DNA from: BQWY01 sp046351095
GTDB lineage: Bacteria; Nitrospirota; Nitrospiria; Nitrospirales; Nitrospiraceae
Reading direction: 5' to 3'
DNA length: 64,000 bases
Assembly (NCBI GenBank): GCA_046351095.1
Contig: JAXLZC010000001.1
Span: 2,108,001 to 2,172,000 of the forward strand
Made by a program: the position numbers and the translations under genes. Below the pieces are notes generated by a model. That model was not told where the DNA came from. It saw only the letters and a list, made by a program, of their open reading frames with translations, and searched no databases. Shown piece after piece: positions 21,895 to 31,286 of the stretch (positions within the stretch are counted from its first letter, which is position 1; every line of letters starts with the position of its first letter).

Positions 21895-24796
21895 CCACCG
21901 GCGGGCAGGTGCACATCAAATTACGGTCGCCGTAGGCTTCGTCGATGCGACCGACCGACGGCCAAAATTTATGCACTCGCAACCAGGGCGCGGGAAACGC
22001 CGCCCGCTCACGCGAGTAGGTTCGCGACCAAGTCTCGGCCGTCACGGCTGCGGCTGTATGCGGCGCCTGTTTGAGCGGGTTGTCCGTCCTCGTCAGTCGG
22101 CCTTCGGCAATGTCCCGAATTTCTCCGCGAATCAAAATCAACGCCTGACAAAACCGATCCAATTCTTCCTTCGATTCGCTTTCTGTCGGCTCGATCATCA
22201 ACGTACCCGGCACCGGGAATGACACCGTCGGCGCATGGAAACCATAATCCATAAGCCGCTTCGCCACATCCATCGCTTCCACACCTGTCGAATCTTTGAA
22301 CGGACGGAGGTCGAGAATAAATTCGTGCGCCACGCGCCCCGTCGTGCCCGTGTACAGAATGGGATAGTGCGGCTCCAACTGCTTGGCCATGTAATTCGCA
22401 TTCAGGATCGCGACACCGGTCGCCCTCGTCAGTCCCCACTCACCCATCATGGCGATGTAGGCGTAGGAGATGGGCAGAATGTTCGGGCTACCGTACGGCG
22501 CCGCTGAGATCGTCCCCATCGACGTCGCTGAGCCTCCGGTCTGCCCGGCCGGACGCACCACCGGATGCGTCGGTAGAAACGGCAGGAGATGGCGCGCCAC
22601 CCCGATCGGTCCCATGCCGGGGCCGCCGCCGCCATGCGGGATACAAAAGGTCTTGTGCAAATTCAGATGGCACACATCCGCGCCGATGTCGCCGGGGCGA
22701 GCCAATCCCACCATGGCGTTCATGTTGGCGCCGTCCATGTACACCTGCCCTCCATGCGTATGCAGGATGTCGCACATACGCCGCACTTCCGATTCGAACA
22801 CACCGTGGGTAGAGGGATAGGTAATCATCAAGGCCGCCAACGCCGAGCGATGTTGCGTGGCCTTCGCCTCCAGATCCTTCACGTCGATATTGCCGTGCGC
22901 GTCGCAGGCGACCGGCACCACCGTCATACCCACCATCGCCGCGCTGGCGGGATTCGTGCCATGCGCAGAAACCGGGATCAAACAGACGGTTCGATGCGCG
23001 TCACCACGACTCAGGTGATAGGACCGAATCGCCATCAACCCTGCGTATTCGCCCTGTGACCCCGCATTCGGCTGCAACGACACCCCCGCAAAGCCGGTGA
23101 CCTCCGCGAGCCAGCGTTCGAGTTCACCACAGAGTTCCCGATAGCCAGCCGTTTGATCGTCCGGCGCGAACGGATGGATTCGACCAAACTCCGGCCAGGT
23201 GATCGGCAACATTTCGGCGGCCGCGTTCAACTTCATCGTGCAGGAGCCGAGCGGGATCATCGAGGTCGTGAGCGACAAATCCTTCGCCTGCAGCCGCGCC
23301 ATGTACCGCGTCATTTCCTGTTCGGCGTGGTATCGGTGAAACACCTCATGGGTCAAATACGGCGTCGTGCGCGCGAACGCGGACGGAATCGCCGTCTCGA
23401 CCGTCGCAAGCAGATCCTCCATCGTCGCTGCCGACACCAGTGTGCCGGACACGATGCCGAGCAGCGCCTGCACGTCTTCCAACGTACTGACTTCATCGAA
23501 CGCCACACAGATGGTCTCCGCATCTAGACGGCGGAGGTTGATCTGCTGTTTTTGCGCGCGCGCCATCACGTCGCCGGCCGATCCGGCTCCGCAACGCACC
23601 GCCACCGTATCGAAATAGGTCTCCGCACGGACGGTCACGCCAAGCCGCCTCACCCCATGCGCGAACAACGACGCCAGCCCATGGACACGCTCAGCGATTC
23701 GCCGCAGCCCCTTCGGTCCGTGATACACGGCATACATACCCGCCATCACGGCCAACAACACTTGCGACGTACAGATGTTGCTCGTCGCTTTTTCCCGGCG
23801 AATATGTTGCTCGCGGGTTTGCAGCGCCAACCGATAGGCCGGTTTGCCCGTTGCATCTTTCGACACGCCGATGATTCGACCAGGCAGTTGCCGACGATAG
23901 TCGTCGCGCGTCGCCATAAACGCCGCGTGCGGTCCACCGAATCCCATCGGCACACCAAACCGCTGGCTCGATCCCAACGCGATATCGGCGCCGAACTCGC
24001 CCGGCGGCGTCAGCATCGTCAACGCCAACAGGTCGGTCGCCACCACCACTAATCCACCAGCCTCATGCACGCGACGGATGACCTCGCGATAGTCCTCCAC
24101 GCGACCATCCGTTGTCGGATATTGCAACAGCGCCCCGACCAAGCCGTCCTTATGTCGATCGAGATCGGCAACATCACCAACCGTGACCGTAATGCCCAGC
24201 GGTTCCGCGCGCGTCTGCACCACCGCAATGGTCTGGGGATGACACGCAGCCGACACAAAAAACTTCGTCCGTGCGTCGCCCACGATGCGCGCGCACATCG
24301 CCATCGCCTCGGCCGCCGCCGTCGCTTCATCCAGCAGCGATGCATTGGCCAACGGAAGACCGGTCAGGTCCGCCACCATCGTTTGAAAATTGACGAGCGC
24401 TTCCAAGCGCCCTTGGGCGATTTCCGCCTGGTACGGCGTGTACTGCGTATACCACCCCGGATTTTCCAGAATGCCGCGCAGAATTACCGGCGGCGTCACA
24501 CAATCCGAATACCCCATGCCGATGAACGAGCGCGCGATCGTATTTTTCTCCGCCAACTGACGCAGCCGCGCCAACGCCTGATGTTCGGACAGCGCCGCAG
24601 GCAACGCCAACGGACGCGTCAGCCGAATCGTCGACGGCATCGCCGCATCCACCAGTTGATCCAGCGACTGCAGGCCGAGCGCACCCAGCATGGTGCGCAC
24701 ATCCTCGTCGCTGGGACCGATATGACGCGACACAAAACGATCGGGCGGTGCGAGCCACGGATGACGGGACGAAGACGAATCGGAAATCGACGGCAT
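21878..24796 (-). CDS. gcvP: Glycine dehydrogenase (decarboxylating), P protein
   Basis: The 972-residue protein is full-length GcvP, the PLP enzyme that decarboxylates glycine and passes the aminomethyl group to lipoyl-H protein. It has both halves of the homodimeric form: the N-terminal half (FIGMGYSDCVTPPVILRGIL; NPGWYTQYTPYQAEIAQGRL) and the C-terminal half with the PLP lysine Lys715 in HLNLHKTFCIPHGGGGPGMG. The ATG at 24796 is preceded by TGAGGAGTGAGG. gcvT lies 14 kb away on the opposite strand, so the system is not a single operon here. No glycine riboswitch motif was seen in the leader. Confidence 0.98.
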   Translation of the reverse strand: MPSISDSSSSRHPWLAPPDRFVSRHIGPSDEDVRTMLGALGLQSLDQLVDAAMPSTIRLTRPLALPAALSEHQALARLRQLAEKNTIARSFIGMGYSDCVTPPVILRGILENPGWYTQYTPYQAEIAQGRLEALVNFQTMVADLTGLPLANASLLDEATAAAEAMAMCARIVGDARTKFFVSAACHPQTIAVVQTRAEPLGITVTVGDVADLDRHKDGLVGALLQYPTTDGRVEDYREVIRRVHEAGGLVVVATDLLALTMLTPPGEFGADIALGSSQRFGVPMGFGGPHAAFMATRDDYRRQLPGRIIGVSKDATGKPAYRLALQTREQHIRREKATSNICTSQVLLAVMAGMYAVYHGPKGLRRIAERVHGLASLFAHGVRRLGVTVRAETYFDTVAVRCGAGSAGDVMARAQKQQINLRRLDAETICVAFDEVSTLEDVQALLGIVSGTLVSAATMEDLLATVETAIPSAFARTTPYLTHEVFHRYHAEQEMTRYMARLQAKDLSLTTSMIPLGSCTMKLNAAAEMLPITWPEFGRIHPFAPDDQTAGYRELCGELERWLAEVTGFAGVSLQPNAGSQGEYAGLMAIRSYHLSRGDAHRTVCLIPVSAHGTNPASAAMVGMTVVPVACDAHGNIDVKDLEAKATQHRSALAALMITYPSTHGVFESEVRRMCDILHTHGGQVYMDGANMNAMVGLARPGDIGADVCHLNLHKTFCIPHGGGGPGMGPIGVARHLLPFLPTHPVVRPAGQTGGSATSMGTISAAPYGSPNILPISYAYIAMMGEWGLTRATGVAILNANYMAKQLEPHYPILYTGTTGRVAHEFILDLRPFKDSTGVEAMDVAKRLMDYGFHAPTVSFPVPGTLMIEPTESESKEELDRFCQALILIRGEIRDIAEGRLTRTDNPLKQAPHTAAAVTAETWSRTYSRERAAFPAPWLRVHKFWPSVGRIDEAYGDRNLMCTCPPVDAYGS

Positions 24797-25019
24797 GCCT
24801 CACTCCTCAGCGCTGGTGGAGAACGGACGAACTCGCCGGAAGGTGTACCACAGTTATAGGAGGCAGAAAAGCGAGCACACAGCCGCTACCACAGCGCGTT
24901 CCAACACACAGGTCCTTTCGTCCAGACACCGACCGCGCCCCCACTGCTTGCCTTGTCCACGCGGATGGGCGATAACCAGCATTGAGGCGCAGCCTCGTTG
25001 CCACCGCGACATCCGTCCC

Positions 25020-26720
25020 ATGGCCTCTAGCTCGCATCCACCACAGTCTTCGGCCACAGCCCCAATTGCCGTACACGACCTGCTCATCGTCGGGGCCGGT
25101 TTGGCCGGTATGCGCGCCGCCCTTGCCGCCCCCGATCATCTGAACGTTGCGCTGCTTTCGAAAGTGCATCCCGTGCGGAGCCATTCGGTCGCCGCCCAGG
25201 GCGGCATCAACGCCGCACTCGGCGCAGACGACGCCTGGCACAACCACGCCTACGACACGGCCAAAGGCGGCGTCTTCCTCGGCGACCAAGACGCGATCGA
25301 AGCCATGTGCCGCGAAGCGCCGGACGACCTACGCGAACTCGAACGACTCGGTGTGATTTTCAGCCGCACGGACGACGGGCGGATCGCCCAGCGGCCGTTC
25401 GGCGGGGCAGGGTTTCCACGCACCTGCTATGCGGCCGACCGTACCGGCCACGCATTGCTCCATACGATGTACGAGCAACTGCTGCGCCGTCGCTTGCATG
25501 TGTACGAAGAATGGTACGTGACCGCCCTCGTGGTGGAAGACGGCGTCTGTTGCGGTGTCGTCGCCTGGGACATGCTCCACGGCGGCTTGCACACCATCGC
25601 CGCCAGAGCCGTCTTGCTGGCCACTGGCGGCAGCGGGCGGCTGTTTTATACGAGCACCAACGCCGTCATTAATACCGGCGACGGCATGGCCCTCGCGTAT
25701 CGAGCCGGCGCCCCGTTGATGGATATGGAATTCGTGCAATTCCATCCCACCACGTTAAAGAGCAGCGGCATTTTGATCACGGAAGGCGCACGCGGCGAGG
25801 GCGGCTACTTACTCAACACATTGGGCGAACGGTTCATGAAGCGCTACGCGCCGGAACAGATGGAGCTGGCCACGCGCTCGACTGTGTCCCTCGCCATTGG
25901 GCAAGAAATCGTCGAAGGGCGCGGCGTCGACGGTTGCGTCCTGTTGGACCTGCGCCATCTTGGCCGCCAACGGATTCTCGAACGACTCCCGCAGATCCGA
26001 CAGCTCTCACTGGAGTTCGCCGGGATCGACCCGATCGAAAGCCCCATCCCCGTCCAACCGGGCGCCCACTATCAAATGGGCGGTATCCGCACCGACGCGT
26101 GGGGACGCACGCCGATGCCCGGTCTCTTTGCCGCCGGTGAATGCGCCTGCGTGAGCGTACACGGCGCGAACCGCCTTGGTGGGAATTCCCTCCTGGAAAC
26201 GATCGTCTTCGGACGACGCGCCGGAACTACGGCAGGCGACTTCGCCGCGACACACGCGCTCACGACGGCATCGGGCACAACGCTCGAAACCGAACGACAA
26301 CGACTCGCGCAATTTCTGTCCAACAGCGGTCCGCTCCGCGCCTGGCAACTACGCGACGAACTCGGCCGCACGATGAGTACGAACTTGGGACTCGTGCGGA
26401 CCCGCGACTCCATCGCACGTGCGTTGACCGAGGTGCGTCGCCTAAAGGCGTTGGCCCCGACCGTTACCCTCCAAGACCACGGCCAGACATTTAATACAGA
26501 CCTGGTTCAGGCCTGGGAAATCGGCTGCTTGGTGGACCTGGCCGAAACCATCGTGGTCGGCGCCCTGGCCCGCGAAGAAAGCCGTGGGGCCCATTACCGA
26601 GGGGATTTCCCTGTCCGCCGAGACGCCGACTGGCTGAAGCATACCCTCGCCATCCACAGCCCCGACGGTCCGCAGCTCTCCTACGCACCCGTCACCATCA
26701 CCAGCTTTCCGCCCAAATAA
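25020..26720 (+). CDS. FAD-binding succinate dehydrogenase/fumarate reductase flavoprotein subunit-like
   Basis: The 566-residue flavoprotein has the SdhA/FrdA layout. The FAD Rossmann motif is LLIVGAGLAGMRAAL, the FAD-attachment region is HSVAAQGGINAALG, and the active-site blocks are FVQFHPTTLKSSGILITEGA and RGEGGYL. The capping domain and C-terminal helical domain (LRDELGRTMSTNLGLVRT; ARGAHYRGDFP-like REESRGAHYRGDFP) are complete. It should oxidise succinate or reduce fumarate. The ATG at 25020 is inferred from where homology begins; no ribosome-binding site is clear and the frame stays open upstream. No SdhB or membrane anchor is nearby, so its electron partner is encoded elsewhere. L-aspartate oxidase is less likely. 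Confidence 0.85.
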   Translation: MASSSHPPQSSATAPIAVHDLLIVGAGLAGMRAALAAPDHLNVALLSKVHPVRSHSVAAQGGINAALGADDAWHNHAYDTAKGGVFLGDQDAIEAMCREAPDDLRELERLGVIFSRTDDGRIAQRPFGGAGFPRTCYAADRTGHALLHTMYEQLLRRRLHVYEEWYVTALVVEDGVCCGVVAWDMLHGGLHTIAARAVLLATGGSGRLFYTSTNAVINTGDGMALAYRAGAPLMDMEFVQFHPTTLKSSGILITEGARGEGGYLLNTLGERFMKRYAPEQMELATRSTVSLAIGQEIVEGRGVDGCVLLDLRHLGRQRILERLPQIRQLSLEFAGIDPIESPIPVQPGAHYQMGGIRTDAWGRTPMPGLFAAGECACVSVHGANRLGGNSLLETIVFGRRAGTTAGDFAATHALTTASGTTLETERQRLAQFLSNSGPLRAWQLRDELGRTMSTNLGLVRTRDSIARALTEVRRLKALAPTVTLQDHGQTFNTDLVQAWEIGCLVDLAETIVVGALAREESRGAHYRGDFPVRRDADWLKHTLAIHSPDGPQLSYAPVTITSFPPK

Positions 26721-26842
26721 CCCGACACTCGTGCGCCACGTGGCGTTCGTCGCGAAGGCACCCCGATACGGTCAGGCAAGTTGCGGTTCGGCTCAGGTCC
26801 GCTATCCTTAGTCAGGACCTTCAAGACCGATACGACCGCCCC

Positions 26843-28045
26843 ATGCCCCCCAGCGACACTCTCACCCCCTCGACAACAAAACCGACCGCGCCATGGGTCG
26901 GGCGTCTACTCGACGGGCACAGCGCCGCGGCGCATCCGGTGACCATCGACCCGGCGGCAGACGCCTTGACGATCACGCGCGAAGACGGCTCGACCCTGCG
27001 TTGGCCCTATCGAGACATTCGTCGCACCCAAGGGGACTACGACGGCGAACAGATTCGGTTGGAATATGGAGGCGCGTCGGGCGCCGCACCGAGCAGCGCG
27101 CTCGTCATCGACGACCAGCGGTTTCTGTCGGTCCTCCGCAAGCGGGAACCACAACTCGTCGCAGCCATGCACGATCCGGCGCGCCGCGGACTCCGCCTGC
27201 AGTTGACCATGATTGCGGCGGTGGCCGCGTTACTCGCCGTGGGCGTGCTGTATCGTTGGGGTATTCCCGGTATCGCCGCGCTTGTGACGCCGACCGTACC
27301 AGTCGCCTGGGAACAACAATTGGGCGAACGTGTCGTCGAACAACTCGCGCCGGAATCGAACCGCTGCGCAGACACGCACCGCTCGCAGGTGATCCACTCG
27401 CTGTTCGCGCGCCTCAGCGCCGCGGCCCCGCCGAATCCGTACGGCCCGATTCGCCTCTATCTCGTCAAAGGTCCGACGGTCAACGCCTTTGCGGCCCCGG
27501 GCGGACACGTCGTCGTCTTCGCCGGACTGCTGGAAAAAACCGAATCGCCGGAACAATTAGCGGGTGTGTTGGCCCACGAGCTGCAACATATCTACAAGCG
27601 CCATACGACGCGGATGCTGTTGGAGCAGGCGTCCACGAGTTTCCTCTTAGCGGCGGTAGCTGGAGACCTGACGGGTGTAGCCGCCGTCGCCTTGGATACC
27701 GCGCGCACACTCGGCGCCCTCCGATACAGCCGTGGATACGAGGCCGAGGCGGACTCGGAAGGGTTGAAGCTGATGGTGGCCGCCGGAATCGACCCGAAGG
27801 GCATCGTCGACTTTTTTAAGGTGCTCGGCAAGGATGATGGTTCGGACGGCGGCCTCTTCAGCTACCTGTCGTCGCACCCGAGCCATCACGACCGCATCGC
27901 GACGCTCACGGCCCTGGCTGGAACCAACATCGGACAAGCGCCCCCGTTGCTGCCTGGCCTGGACTGGCGAGCTATCCGACGGGCATGCAGCCCACCGACT
28001 ACTCTACAGCCTGCGACACCCACGTTGACCGACCCTGCGACCTAG
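26843..28045 (+). CDS. M48 family zinc metalloprotease, membrane-anchored
   Basis: The 400-residue protein has an N-terminal beta-rich domain (WVGRLLDGHSAAAHPVTIDP; TLRWPYRDIRR) that accompanies M48 peptidases found beside YjgN/DUF898 genes. One membrane segment follows (LTMIAAVAALLAVGVLYRW), then an M48 catalytic domain facing the periplasm. The zinc site is HELQH within GVLAHELQHIYKRHTTR, and the third ligand is in YEAEADSEGLKLM. It is the first gene of a three-gene run with the Coa1-like and DUF898 genes, separated from the former by 72 bases. It probably digests misfolded envelope proteins; substrates are unknown. Confidence 0.9.
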   Translation: MPPSDTLTPSTTKPTAPWVGRLLDGHSAAAHPVTIDPAADALTITREDGSTLRWPYRDIRRTQGDYDGEQIRLEYGGASGAAPSSALVIDDQRFLSVLRKREPQLVAAMHDPARRGLRLQLTMIAAVAALLAVGVLYRWGIPGIAALVTPTVPVAWEQQLGERVVEQLAPESNRCADTHRSQVIHSLFARLSAAAPPNPYGPIRLYLVKGPTVNAFAAPGGHVVVFAGLLEKTESPEQLAGVLAHELQHIYKRHTTRMLLEQASTSFLLAAVAGDLTGVAAVALDTARTLGALRYSRGYEAEADSEGLKLMVAAGIDPKGIVDFFKVLGKDDGSDGGLFSYLSSHPSHHDRIATLTALAGTNIGQAPPLLPGLDWRAIRRACSPPTTLQPATPTLTDPAT

Positions 28046-28117
28046 CCCGACCTCCCGAAGGCCCAGCAGCCCCCTGCGCCTTGCGCTCCCACCGCGATCC
28101 GCTATCTTTGAAACAGT

Positions 28118-29218
28118 ATGGCGAGTGCAACCCTACAGAGAACCGTGGTGTGCCCAGCCTGCGAGATCGCGCAGGAGATCGCTGCCGACGAGGTGTCTTC
28201 GTCGGACTCGACCAGCACCGCAACCGTGGTGACCTGCCGACAGTGCCAGGTCAATCTCTTGGTCTTGCCTTCCGCCGACACAACCGACTCAACACCTTCA
28301 TCTCTGACAGGACGTACAGGAGGCGACGCCGACAAGGCGACGGCCTCCGTCGGAACAACAAAACCGAGCACGGCTCGCTCCACGCGTCCCGCAAAAGACG
28401 GTTCCGGGCCCAGTTCCATGCCGCGCCAGATCTGGCTCGGCCTCGGTGCGCTCAGTGTCGTCGCCTACGTGGCCGTTGCCCTCCTGATCTATGGCGCGAG
28501 CGTCGGGGTGCGGAATCTGCCGCCCTATCAAACGGCAAAACCGTTCATCGAACAGCATCCGGTCCTGATCGAAGCCGTCGGGCAGCCCGTCGAATTCGGC
28601 TGGTTCCCCACGGCGCAGATGTATCGAGAAGGTCGGGCGCGCGCCGGCTATGTAGAAACCTCGATCTCCGGTCCGAAGGGTCAAGCGCAGGTGGCGCTCT
28701 CGTTGGTGGAAGAGGGCACACACTGGCGCATCGTGGATGCCGACTATCAGGTCGGCGAGGGCGACACGCAGCCCTTGTGGATCCAGTTTCCGGGCGACTA
28801 CCTTTTGCGGGCACAAATCGAAGACATCATGGCGTCCTACGACGACGCCGTCGATGCGCAGGACGTGGACGGCATGACCGCCGCGATGGAAGAGAACGCC
28901 ACCGCACGCGTGATCGTCGAGACACCGGCGCCACGACAGGTGCGGGACTTCCCGAGCCGCGAGCTCTATCGACGCGACGTGTTGACCGACATCCTCATGA
29001 TGAAACATGTCGCCTGGCGCCGAGACGAAGGTCGCGTGCGTTTAGCCGACGACGGACGTACCGGCACAGGAACCTATCGCTGGACACATGACGTGACGGT
29101 TGAAGGGCAACCGGTCTCGTTGAGAATCGACGGCACAATCACCTTCGCCTTCCGCGAGGGGCAGGCAAGCATCACACATGTCGACCTGGTCCGGCAGCTG
29201 GCCGGAGGTGCGCGATGA
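28118..29218 (+). CDS. Zinc-ribbon membrane protein with Coa1-like domain
   Basis: The 366-residue protein starts with a zinc-ribbon-like pair, CPAC at residues 12-15 and CRQC at about 40-43. A Ser/Thr/Asp-rich linker and one membrane helix (IWLGLGALSVVAYVAVALLI) follow. The next 80 residues (FIEQHPVLIEAVGQPVEFGW; GRARAGYVETSISGPKGQAQ; HWRIVDADYQ) look like the Coa1/Tim21-type fold known from cytochrome oxidase assembly factors. The last 120 residues form a further SnoaL/NTF2-like region (IEDIMASYDDAVDAQDVDGM). It overlaps the DUF898 gene by four bases (ATGA). The Coa1 assignment is by pattern and moderately sure. No oxidase genes are nearby. Confidence 0.65.
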   Translation: MASATLQRTVVCPACEIAQEIAADEVSSSDSTSTATVVTCRQCQVNLLVLPSADTTDSTPSSLTGRTGGDADKATASVGTTKPSTARSTRPAKDGSGPSSMPRQIWLGLGALSVVAYVAVALLIYGASVGVRNLPPYQTAKPFIEQHPVLIEAVGQPVEFGWFPTAQMYREGRARAGYVETSISGPKGQAQVALSLVEEGTHWRIVDADYQVGEGDTQPLWIQFPGDYLLRAQIEDIMASYDDAVDAQDVDGMTAAMEENATARVIVETPAPRQVRDFPSRELYRRDVLTDILMMKHVAWRRDEGRVRLADDGRTGTGTYRWTHDVTVEGQPVSLRIDGTITFAFREGQASITHVDLVRQLAGGAR

Positions 29219-30546
29219 GTCAGTCGGACACAGGCGCCGCGACCACGCCCGACGCGTCGTCGAGCGGAGTGGCCGTCACCTGCCGGCAATGCCACGCGCA
29301 ATTTCGTGTCCGCTCGTTCGCCTCGCTGAAACCCGGCGCGAAAAGCACCTGCGCGGGATGCGGCACACGGTTCCACGTCGTCGCCTGCGAGACCGCTGAG
29401 CCATCGACCGCAGCACCGTCGACGTTGCCGCCGGCCTTTCAAGCGTCCGACGCGACAGCCGCGCGCCCCTATCTGTTGGCGACCACCACGCCACGAGGCG
29501 AGCAGGCATCGCTCGATTCGGACGGCACGCTACGCGACGGCGAGCAGGCACCGCCGCCGGGGACTCCGGGCGCGGATCCCGCCGCACCGACGCGGCCCCC
29601 TGCGCCGAAGACGTACCGCCTTTCCTTTTCCGGCAGCGGCCGCACATTGTTCGGCATTCACATCGTCAACGTCTGCCTGACGCTGATCACGCTGACCATC
29701 TATTCGTTTTGGGCCAAAGTCCGAGTACGCAAATTCCTGTACAGCCAATCCGCATTCGCCGGCGACCGTTTCGCCTACCACGGCACTGGGCGCGAATTGA
29801 TGAACGGCGCCACCAAAGCGACGCTGGTGTTCGGTATTCCGTATCTGGCCCTCTCGAATGCGCCGCAACTGATGGGCGGCAGCACGACCGTCATCGCCGT
29901 CTCGCAGATCCTCTCGGTGTTGTTGGCGCTGACGTTTCTCCCGGTCGCCATCGTCGGCGCACGACGATATCGACTCAGTCGCAGTTCGTGGCGCGGCATC
30001 CGGTTTTCGTTCCACGGTCAGGCCGCCGAGTTCATGAAGCTGTACATCCCGCATGCGCTCTTGGCGATCGTCACACTCGGCGCCACCTATCCGCTCCTCG
30101 ATATGAAACGCCAGGCGTACCTCGTTCGACACTCGGCCCTTGGCACCGAACGGTTCTCGTTCGACGGACAGGATTGGGGCGTGGCGAAATCGTTCCTTTG
30201 GGCCGTCGTACTCTTCCCGGTGACATTCGGGCTCTCGTGGTTCTGGTACAGCGCCGCGCGCCAGCGCTACGTGTGGAACCACACACAACTCGGCGGTGCA
30301 CGCTTCAGTTGCACGATGCAAGGCGCCGACCTCGCGAAACTCCGCGTGACGAACTTCCTGCTGCTCGTCTGCACGTTGGGATTCGCCTGGCCGTGGACGA
30401 CGATCCGCAACGCCCACTTCACGCTCAACACCTTGACGCTACGCGGCGTCATCGACTTCGACCGGATCGCCCAACAGGCGCAGACCTGCACCGCCACCGG
30501 CGAAGGCCTCTCGTCGTTCCTCGACAGCGGGTTCGACCTCGGCTGA
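29215..30546 (+). CDS. DUF898 (YjgN-like) polytopic membrane protein with N-terminal zinc ribbon
   Basis: The 443-residue protein opens with a zinc ribbon of the CxxC...CxxC type (VTCRQCHAQFRVR and STCAGCGTRFHVV), then an Ala/Pro/Thr linker. The DUF898/YjgN domain fills residues 135-430, with several membrane helices and the diagnostic repeated pattern of GNRFAYHGTG-like segments (GDRFAYHGTGRELM; GIRFSFHGQAAEF; TERFSFDGQDWG; ARFSCTMQGADL) and ITLTIYSFWAKVRVRKFLY. The function of the family is not established. Coupling to the gene before it (ATGA overlap) and the M48 gene further upstream suggests a joint envelope role. The zinc ribbon resembles that of the neighbouring Coa1-like protein. Confidence 0.85.
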   Translation: MSQSDTGAATTPDASSSGVAVTCRQCHAQFRVRSFASLKPGAKSTCAGCGTRFHVVACETAEPSTAAPSTLPPAFQASDATAARPYLLATTTPRGEQASLDSDGTLRDGEQAPPPGTPGADPAAPTRPPAPKTYRLSFSGSGRTLFGIHIVNVCLTLITLTIYSFWAKVRVRKFLYSQSAFAGDRFAYHGTGRELMNGATKATLVFGIPYLALSNAPQLMGGSTTVIAVSQILSVLLALTFLPVAIVGARRYRLSRSSWRGIRFSFHGQAAEFMKLYIPHALLAIVTLGATYPLLDMKRQAYLVRHSALGTERFSFDGQDWGVAKSFLWAVVLFPVTFGLSWFWYSAARQRYVWNHTQLGGARFSCTMQGADLAKLRVTNFLLLVCTLGFAWPWTTIRNAHFTLNTLTLRGVIDFDRIAQQAQTCTATGEGLSSFLDSGFDLG

Positions 30547-30597
30547 CGCCCACGCGCCCGCACCCCCCTCGCGCCACCTGTTTCCCCTCGATACGTT

Positions 30598-30606
30598 TGT
30601 TATAAT
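30598..30606 (+). promoter_or_regulatory. Extended -10 promoter abutting the response-regulator start codon
   Basis: TGTTATAAT at 30598-30606 is an extended -10 element with a perfect TATAAT (30601-30606). The response-regulator ATG begins at 30615, so transcription would start only one or two bases before the start codon and make a leaderless mRNA. No good -35 hexamer is present, as is usual for extended -10 promoters. Confidence 0.6.
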
Positions 30607-30614
30607 CCGGGCCT

Positions 30615-31286
30615 ATGCGAATTCTCGTCATCGAGGACGAGGCGAAGGTGGCCTCGTTCATCAAGCGTGCCCTCGAAGAGGAAAATTACGCCGTCGACCT
30701 CTGCGGTGACGGTGCGCGCGGGCTGGAGCTGGCCGGAGGGACCAGCTACGACCTGATCCTCGTCGACCTGATGATCCCCGAGGTGCCCGGCCTAGAAGTG
30801 ATCCGGCGCCTGCGTGCCGAGAAGATCACCGCGCCCATCCTGATTCTCACCGCGCTGTCGCAAACCGATCAAAAGGTCCAAGGGCTCGACGCCGGGGCCG
30901 ACGACTACCTCACGAAACCCTTCGCTATCGACGAATTGCTCGCACGCGTGCGTGCGATGCTGCGACGTGGCTCGACCGAATCGGCGGCGGTACTGCAGAT
31001 CGACGACCTCATCCTGAATCCCGCCACACGCGACGTGACCCGCGCCGGACAACGGCTGGACCTGACGGCCAAGGAATATGCGCTGCTCGAATATTTCATG
31101 CGCAACGTCGGCCGCGTGCTGACGCGACCGATGATCGCCGAGCACGTGTGGAACCTGGACTTCGACACCTTCACCAACGTCATCGACGTCTACGTGAATT
31201 ACCTCCGCAATAAGGTCGACAAAGGACGCTCCCGCAAACTCATCCACACGGTCCGCGGCAGTGGGTACGTCCTGAAAGCCGACTGA
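30615..31286 (+). CDS. OmpR/PhoB-family response regulator
   Basis: The 223-residue regulator has an N-terminal receiver domain with the acidic pair E7/D8, the phosphorylation site Asp51 (LILVDLMIP), and the conserved Lys in DYLTKPFAIDELLAR. The C-terminal winged-helix DNA-binding domain is of the OmpR type (LDLTAKEYALLEYFMRN; NVIDVYVNYLRNKVDK; IHTVRGSGYVL). It overlaps the sensor-kinase gene by one base (TGATG). It resembles the CusR/heavy-metal-sensing branch. The HtrA gene directly downstream of the kinase, with three TTAAT boxes in its promoter region, is the most likely target. No ribosome-binding site precedes the ATG, in keeping with a leaderless transcript. Confidence 0.95.
   Translation: MRILVIEDEAKVASFIKRALEEENYAVDLCGDGARGLELAGGTSYDLILVDLMIPEVPGLEVIRRLRAEKITAPILILTALSQTDQKVQGLDAGADDYLTKPFAIDELLARVRAMLRRGSTESAAVLQIDDLILNPATRDVTRAGQRLDLTAKEYALLEYFMRNVGRVLTRPMIAEHVWNLDFDTFTNVIDVYVNYLRNKVDKGRSRKLIHTVRGSGYVLKAD

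Noticed and set aside
24797..25019. Glycine riboswitch before gcvP (or before gcvT)
   Set aside because: No tandem glycine-aptamer core sequences are visible in either leader.
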